Shown here in pieces: positions 7,031 to 9,770 of a DNA stretch of 9,770 bases. The DNA lies in the NCBI GenBank assembly GCA_003508605.1, contig DNUB01000022.1, forward strand, positions 1 to 9,770, written 5' to 3'. The DNA is from Oscillospiraceae bacterium (GTDB lineage Bacteria > Bacillota > Clostridia > Oscillospirales > Ruminococcaceae). Position numbers and translations under genes: made by a program. The number at the start of each line of letters is the position of its first letter. Positions within the stretch are counted from its first letter, which is position 1. The notes beneath the pieces are model-generated. The model made no database searches, was not told the DNA's origin, and saw only the letters and a list, made by a program, of their open reading frames with translations.

Positions 7031-7066
7031 AATAAAAACCCGTCTCTTACCAAATAAAGAGACGGG
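7031..7066 (-). terminator. T-box terminator of the leuA leader
   Basis: On the minus strand aagagacggg's complement pairs perfectly: cccgtctctt (7057-7066 side) with aagagacggg (7039-7048 side), a 10-bp stem with the 8-nt loop tatttggt, followed by TTTTTATT (7031-7038). The 5' arm overlaps the sequence just after the T-box, so it can alternate with an antiterminator. It ends about 65 nt before the leuA ATG. Confidence 0.9.
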
Positions 7067-7287
7067 GAAAATCCTCGCGGTACCACTCTTTTTAGCGTGA
7101 CGAACACGCTCACCTTTGCCACATCGATCAATGTGTTACTCTGTAACGGGAGTACCCGTTCAAGCCTACTGCTGTTCAGCCGACTGCTCAAGGGCGAGCT
7201 ATTACAACTCCGCTTTACCGTTTCGCATCAAACAACGGCTTTCTGAAAAAGCCGGGTTGCTTTTTTCCCTGTCATTGCATTTCATTG
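7031..7287 (-). ncRNA. T-box riboswitch controlling leuA
   Basis: The minus-strand leader carries the diagnostic T-box: AAAAAGAGTGGTACCGCG (reading from about 7093 to 7076), followed by GAGGATTTTCCCC. Upstream are the segment AGTAGGCTTGAACGGG...CCCGTTACAGAG (about 7136-7168) and a gcgtg/cacgc hairpin just before the T-box, both usual in T-box leaders. A perfect 10-bp terminator stem follows. Uncharged tRNA would pair with the TGG of the T-box and favour the antiterminator, allowing leuA transcription when charged tRNA(Leu) is scarce. Leucine specificity is inferred from leuA. A CTC triplet lies near 7196-7198 in tagCTCgccc, but I could not fix the specifier loop with confidence. The 5' end is estimated from the promoter. 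Confidence 0.9.
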
Positions 7288-7293
7288 TAAATT

Positions 7294-7322
7294 ATTATAT
7301 GAGATTTTTTTTAATTTGTCAA
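7294..7322 (-). promoter_or_regulatory. Consensus sigma-A promoter of leuA
   Basis: Both boxes match the consensus perfectly on the minus strand: TTGACA (7317-7322), a 17-nt A-rich spacer, and TATAAT (7294-7299). The predicted start near 7287 lies directly before the T-box leader. Such a strong promoter fits a gene whose expression is limited mainly by leader termination. Confidence 0.9.
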
Positions 7323-7348
7323 GGGCTTTGGAGTTTTTTTTGCGGCAA

Positions 7349-7377
7349 TAGACAAATTGTTTAAAATACAGTAAAAT
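7349..7377 (+). promoter_or_regulatory. Sigma-A-like promoter of the ECF sigma gene
   Basis: TAGACA (7349-7354, 5 of 6 consensus bases), a 17-nt spacer and TAAAAT (7372-7377, 5 of 6) face the plus-strand gene at 7445. The predicted start is near 7384, giving a leader of about 60 nt. It lies back to back with the leuA promoter, with 26 nt between the two -35 boxes. Confidence 0.6.
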
Positions 7378-7386
7378 AAAAAAGCC

Positions 7387-7410
7387 AACCTTTTTAAAAA
7401 AATCTGCGTC
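7387..7410 (+). promoter_or_regulatory. Candidate ECF-type promoter for autoregulation
   Basis: AACC (7387-7390) followed by a T-tract and A-tract spacer, then CGTC (7407-7410), has the layout of many ECF promoters: an AAC element with T-rich downstream flank and CGTC about 16-17 nt later, as seen for sigma-W, X and M promoters of Bacillus. It lies 35 nt before the start codon of an ECF sigma gene, and ECF genes often transcribe themselves. The motif is short, so chance occurrence is possible. Confidence 0.45.
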
Positions 7411-7416
7411 TTACTG

Positions 7417-7428
7417 TTGAAGCTTCAA
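7417..7428. promoter_or_regulatory. 12-bp perfect palindrome in the sigma gene leader
   Basis: ttgaagcttcaa is a perfect palindrome lying 5-8 nt before the ribosome binding site, near the start expected from the candidate ECF promoter. It may be an operator for a dimeric regulator, or it may be fortuitous. No partner copy was seen elsewhere in the window. Confidence 0.25.
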
Positions 7429-7444
7429 AGCAAAAGGAAAGGAA

Positions 7445-9178
7445 ATGCAGACCATGAACGGTTACAAGGATAAAAGCGACGGCATTTTGGTGGAAATGAC
7501 CCTGCTTGGAAATAATAAAGCCTTTGAAGAGCTGGTTATCCGTTATGAGGGCAAGGTGAAGGGCACAGCATATAAGTTTACAAAAAACAGGTTTTCTGCG
7601 GAGGACGCTTCGCAGGACGCCTTTGTCTGCGCATGGGTAAAGCTTGACAGCTTAAAGGACAGATCCAAATTCGGCTCGTGGGTTTGTTCTATTGCCAAAA
7701 ACTGCGCTTTAAGCTTAGTAAGGCACTATTCTCATGTTTATGGGGATATAAGCTTTGAGACGCTGGAAAATGCCGTTCTTTCGGGCAGCGGCAATAATGC
7801 CGATATTGCGGAACCTTACAGGCAGGATACAGAGCTTTGCGAAGCAGTTGAAGCCTTGTCCGAAAAAATCCGTGAAACCGTAAAGCTGCATTACTTTGAG
7901 GAAATGTCGGTGGAGGATATTGCAAAAAAGAAAAATATCCCAATTGGCACAGTAAAATGGCGGCTTGCCCAGGGTCGGAAAAGACTCAGAAAGGAATACG
8001 GCGTTATGGAAAACAACGGTAACTGCACTATGGTTCAAAAGGTTATGGATCAGGTGGAACAGCTTAAGCGGTGGAATCTTAAAAAGGATAAAACGGGATT
8101 TGAAAGCGTGTACCGGCAGCTTTTGAAAAAGGTTGAAGCTATGGAGGAAAGCAAACAAAAATACTATGCAATGGCTGAGGTTCTGGCAAGGGGCTATTGG
8201 TGGATTAGCGGCGAAAGAAGCGACGAGATGCTGAGCAGCATAAAAATTTCCGCCGAAAAAAGCTTTAATGAAGACATTATGATGTTTATCATCTGCGCCG
8301 AATGGAGTAAATACAAGGACAGCGACAGAATAAAATATATGGAGGAGGTTCAAGCTCCCTATTTAATTCAAAATGGCTTTAAAAAAGCTTTGGGGTATCT
8401 GTATTTCTGGCTTGCTTATGAATGCTGCGAAAAAAATCTGCTTGAAAAGGGAATAGGTTATTTCAAAAAAGTCACAGACAGCTTGCCGAAAAGCGACGGG
8501 CTTTATGCCGCAGCATTGGCGGCGATTCGGGCAGAAGAAAAAATATTTGACGAGGGAATACCCCCTTATTCCTGCAGAGCACGAGGAGAAACGCTTGAAT
8601 ACATAGGCGGCAGGCTGATTTTGGACTTATCTCCGGGCTTCGGACGGGGCGAGGCGGTGAACAGTGATGTTTTTTCCAACTGCGCTTGCTGCGACAGTAT
8701 TATTTACGATGAAAAAATAAAGGCGGGCGATGGCTTTACGGCAAACGATGAAAATATAAGGCTTATTCAGCTGAAGGAGGGAAAAGCTATTGCGCCCTCC
8801 GAGGAAAAAGCAAGAGTTATCTGCAAAAGTAAAGGAGTAAGGGTGGAAACACCGAGCGGAGTTTATGAAAACTGCACCTGTTATATATTTGAGGGGGATT
8901 ATTACGGTTTAAAATACTGTGAAACCTATTTCTGCCGCAAAGTCGGCATAGTTAAGCAAATTGTGGAAGGAAACGGAAAAAGAGAGGAATGGCTGCTTTA
9001 TAAATGCAGAATAAACGGAGGAGACGAAATAATTCCCTTTTCCGAGGGAAACCGCTGGGAATACTGCTTGGTGCAGGATAATGGCAAAAGATTTGAAACG
9101 GAAAATGTATTTGAGATAGTTCATTCCGACAGCGGGAGGGCGGTGATTTCCTCTTACTGCTGTATCAGGGAGATTTGA
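7445..9178 (+). CDS. ECF sigma factor with a long C-terminal extension
   Basis: Residues 20-97 form an ECF region 2, including AFEELVIRYEGKV, AEDASQDAFVCAW (the core-binding/-10 helix) and FGSWVCSIAKN. Residues 128-186 form region 4, with LSEKIRETVKLHYFEEMS, the helix-turn-helix VEDIAKKKNIPIGTVK and the basic tail WRLAQGRKRLRKEYG. An ordinary ECF factor would end here at about 190 residues. This one continues to 577. Residues about 195-370 look all-helical, resembling tetratricopeptide-type packing. Residues about 380-577 look beta-rich with many Cys (412-416, 477, 479, 492, 497, 521, 541, 572-573). They contain VETPSGVYENC (467-477) and CRKVGIVKQI (497-506), like the TPAGtFxNC...GVGLVK pattern of some extracytoplasmic beta domains, and a GNRWEY motif (535-540). 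There is no membrane segment or signal peptide. No anti-sigma gene is adjacent. AAAGG and AAAGGA precede the ATG; an ATG three codons on is an alternative start. Confidence 0.88.
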   Translation: MQTMNGYKDKSDGILVEMTLLGNNKAFEELVIRYEGKVKGTAYKFTKNRFSAEDASQDAFVCAWVKLDSLKDRSKFGSWVCSIAKNCALSLVRHYSHVYGDISFETLENAVLSGSGNNADIAEPYRQDTELCEAVEALSEKIRETVKLHYFEEMSVEDIAKKKNIPIGTVKWRLAQGRKRLRKEYGVMENNGNCTMVQKVMDQVEQLKRWNLKKDKTGFESVYRQLLKKVEAMEESKQKYYAMAEVLARGYWWISGERSDEMLSSIKISAEKSFNEDIMMFIICAEWSKYKDSDRIKYMEEVQAPYLIQNGFKKALGYLYFWLAYECCEKNLLEKGIGYFKKVTDSLPKSDGLYAAALAAIRAEEKIFDEGIPPYSCRARGETLEYIGGRLILDLSPGFGRGEAVNSDVFSNCACCDSIIYDEKIKAGDGFTANDENIRLIQLKEGKAIAPSEEKARVICKSKGVRVETPSGVYENCTCYIFEGDYYGLKYCETYFCRKVGIVKQIVEGNGKREEWLLYKCRINGGDEIIPFSEGNRWEYCLVQDNGKRFETENVFEIVHSDSGRAVISSYCCIREI

Positions 9179-9195
9179 CAATACTAAAGGATAAA

Positions 9196-9240
9196 CCGAT
9201 ACCGTATGGTTATTGCCGTGCGGTATCGGCTTTGCGTTCT
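9196..9240 (+). terminator. Intrinsic terminator of the ECF sigma gene
   Basis: A 14-bp stem (9196-9209 with 9216-9229, including two G-U pairs) with the 6-nt loop ttattg begins 18 nt after the stop codon and is followed by ctttgcgttctttta. The T-rich tail is interrupted, but the stem is long and GC-rich at its base, so termination is likely. It confirms that the sigma gene is transcribed alone. Confidence 0.75.
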
Positions 9241-9600
9241 TTTATCTCAGCTGTTATTTTACAGGCAAAAGCCGAAAAAGCAGGGCAAGCATGGGGGAAA
9301 AGCCTTTAACGAGCGAATTTCCGCGGATTTTGGCGGCATTAGGTAAGGTTAGTTAACACACTGACTTATCAAACGTTAAGTGGTAAATATGCCCACTTTT
9401 TTCTTTTGGGCGAGATATGGCAAAAAGAAAAGTTAACAGTGTTTAATTAAGCCGCAAATGATACGGCAACCGCCTAAAATTTCGTTCACAAGGCAGCCTG
9501 AATTAAGTCGTCGGGTATTAGCATTATAGTTAGCAAAAAGATTTTTGGGAAATCAAGCATAAAAATAAGCTCCCGTGAGTTTGGGGGCATAATTGAGTCC
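9241..9600. other. Gene-free stretch with weak secondary structure
   Basis: No ORF here has a convincing ribosome binding site, codon pattern or recognisable motif. The sequence mixes AT-rich tracts with several small inverted repeats: the hairpins near 9378-9398 and 9395-9433, and gctccc with gggggc near 9569-9588. It resembles intergenic repeat debris. I see no RNA gene that I can name. Confidence 0.5.
9378..9407 (+). terminator. Second terminator-like hairpin
   Basis: aagtgg (9378-9383) pairs with ccactt (9393-9398) and is followed by further Ts and tcttttt-like sequence up to 9407. An alternative, longer AT-rich pairing joins 9395-9408 with 9421-9433. It could back up the terminator at 9196-9240 or end an unrecognised small transcript from 9241-9377. 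No promoter for such a transcript was identified. Confidence 0.35.
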
Positions 9601-9730
9601 AGCGTCACGCTGATGTGTTGTTGTGACCAAATAGATTATATTGGTGAGAAAGATAAAAACTAAAGCCCGACCTAAGCCGAGCTTATCAGGAGCGGTGCTA
9701 CGCCGCTGTGTTATTGTTACCAAATAGATT
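9601..9730. repeat. Two diverged direct copies of a hairpin-plus-24-nt repeat
   Basis: The 24-nt core is tgtgttRttgtKaccaaatagatt, found at 9614-9637 and 9707-9730 with 22 of 24 bases identical and a 93-nt period. Each copy is preceded by its own small hairpin: agcgtcacgct (9601-9611) and agcggt-gctac-gccgct (9691-9707). The two hairpin sequences differ but both keep the stem. Between the copies is a 9-bp imperfect stem (9663-9671 with 9676-9684). The arrangement suggests a dispersed repeat with structured units rather than coding sequence. Confidence 0.5.
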
Positions 9731-9750
9731 TCGCACCCCATACAAAATAT

Positions 9751-9770
9751 CGGAATGAAAGGGGTCTTAG
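9751..9770. repeat. Right copy of the terminal inverted repeat
   Basis: cggaatgaaaggggtcttag is the reverse complement of the first 20 bases of the window with one mismatch. Both copies read outward toward ggggtcttag at the very edge. It contains ATGAAAGGGGTC, which could open a reading frame running off the right edge, but the left copy has ATA there, so a shared start codon is not conserved. Confidence 0.6.

Noticed and set aside
7116..7364. Open frames on both strands over the T-box leader
   Set aside because: They cover a well-supported structured leader and two promoters, and show no protein family features.
7689..8353. A long minus-strand open frame opposite the ECF sigma gene
   Set aside because: It is the antisense of a sequence with clear sigma-factor motifs. 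Its Phe- and His-rich translation is typical of a shadow frame.
9352..9450. A larger inverted repeat (gttaacacactg near 9352 with aacagtgtttaa near 9436) as a second MITE
   Set aside because: The arms match only with gaps and are very unequally spaced from the central hairpin. AT-rich composition makes such matches common by chance.
9553..9741. A 62-codon minus-strand ORF containing two similar IYLVTxT segments
   Set aside because: The two similar peptide segments are simply the translation of the 24-nt direct repeats. There is no ribosome binding site, the frame crosses three hairpins, and it ends at an arbitrary point in the repeat region. A repeat-derived open frame is more likely than a gene.

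Overview
The window looks like chromosomal DNA of an anaerobic member of Clostridia (Bacillota), plausibly a gut Ruminococcaceae/Oscillospiraceae-type genome. This is an inference. It rests on a leucine-type T-box leader, AGGAGG-like ribosome binding sites, consensus sigma-A promoters, an ATP-dependent formate-tetrahydrofolate ligase, a type-2 LeuA and the linkage of rpiB with upp. No rRNA, tRNA, CRISPR array or phage gene is visible.

Reading leftward on the minus strand from about 7320: a strong consensus promoter (7294-7322), a T-box riboswitch with its terminator (about 7031-7287), and leuA (2-isopropylmalate synthase, 5304-6965). A 161-bp quasi-palindromic, MITE-like element follows (5122-5282). 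It contains a 35-codon basic ORF. An intrinsic terminator that overlaps the -35 box of the next promoter comes next (5023-5070). That promoter drives fhs, followed by tsaE (one-base overlap with fhs) and tsaB. After a 133-nt gap come a membrane-anchored KPVLYLYP-family protein of unknown function, rpiB and upp, closed by a terminator hairpin at 54-88. Apart from leuA, these genes probably form one or two transcripts. They supply one-carbon units (fhs), tRNA t6A modification (tsaE, tsaB), pentose-phosphate interconversion (rpiB) and uracil salvage (upp).

On the plus strand, divergent from leuA, is one large gene (7445-9178). Its first 186 residues are an ECF sigma factor. They are followed by about 390 residues of unknown C-terminal extension: a helical region, then a Cys-rich beta-type region. 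It has a sigma-A-like promoter and, just downstream, a sequence shaped like an ECF-type promoter (AAC, then a T-rich spacer, then CGTC). This suggests autoregulation. No anti-sigma gene lies beside it. The extension is therefore the most interesting protein in the window, as a possible built-in sensor or regulator.

The right-hand 590 nt hold no convincing gene. They contain a strong terminator, a second terminator-like hairpin, two diverged copies of a hairpin-plus-24-nt repeat, and a 20-nt sequence that matches the first 20 nt of the window in inverted orientation (19/20). The segment is therefore bounded at both ends by outward-facing copies of the same sequence.
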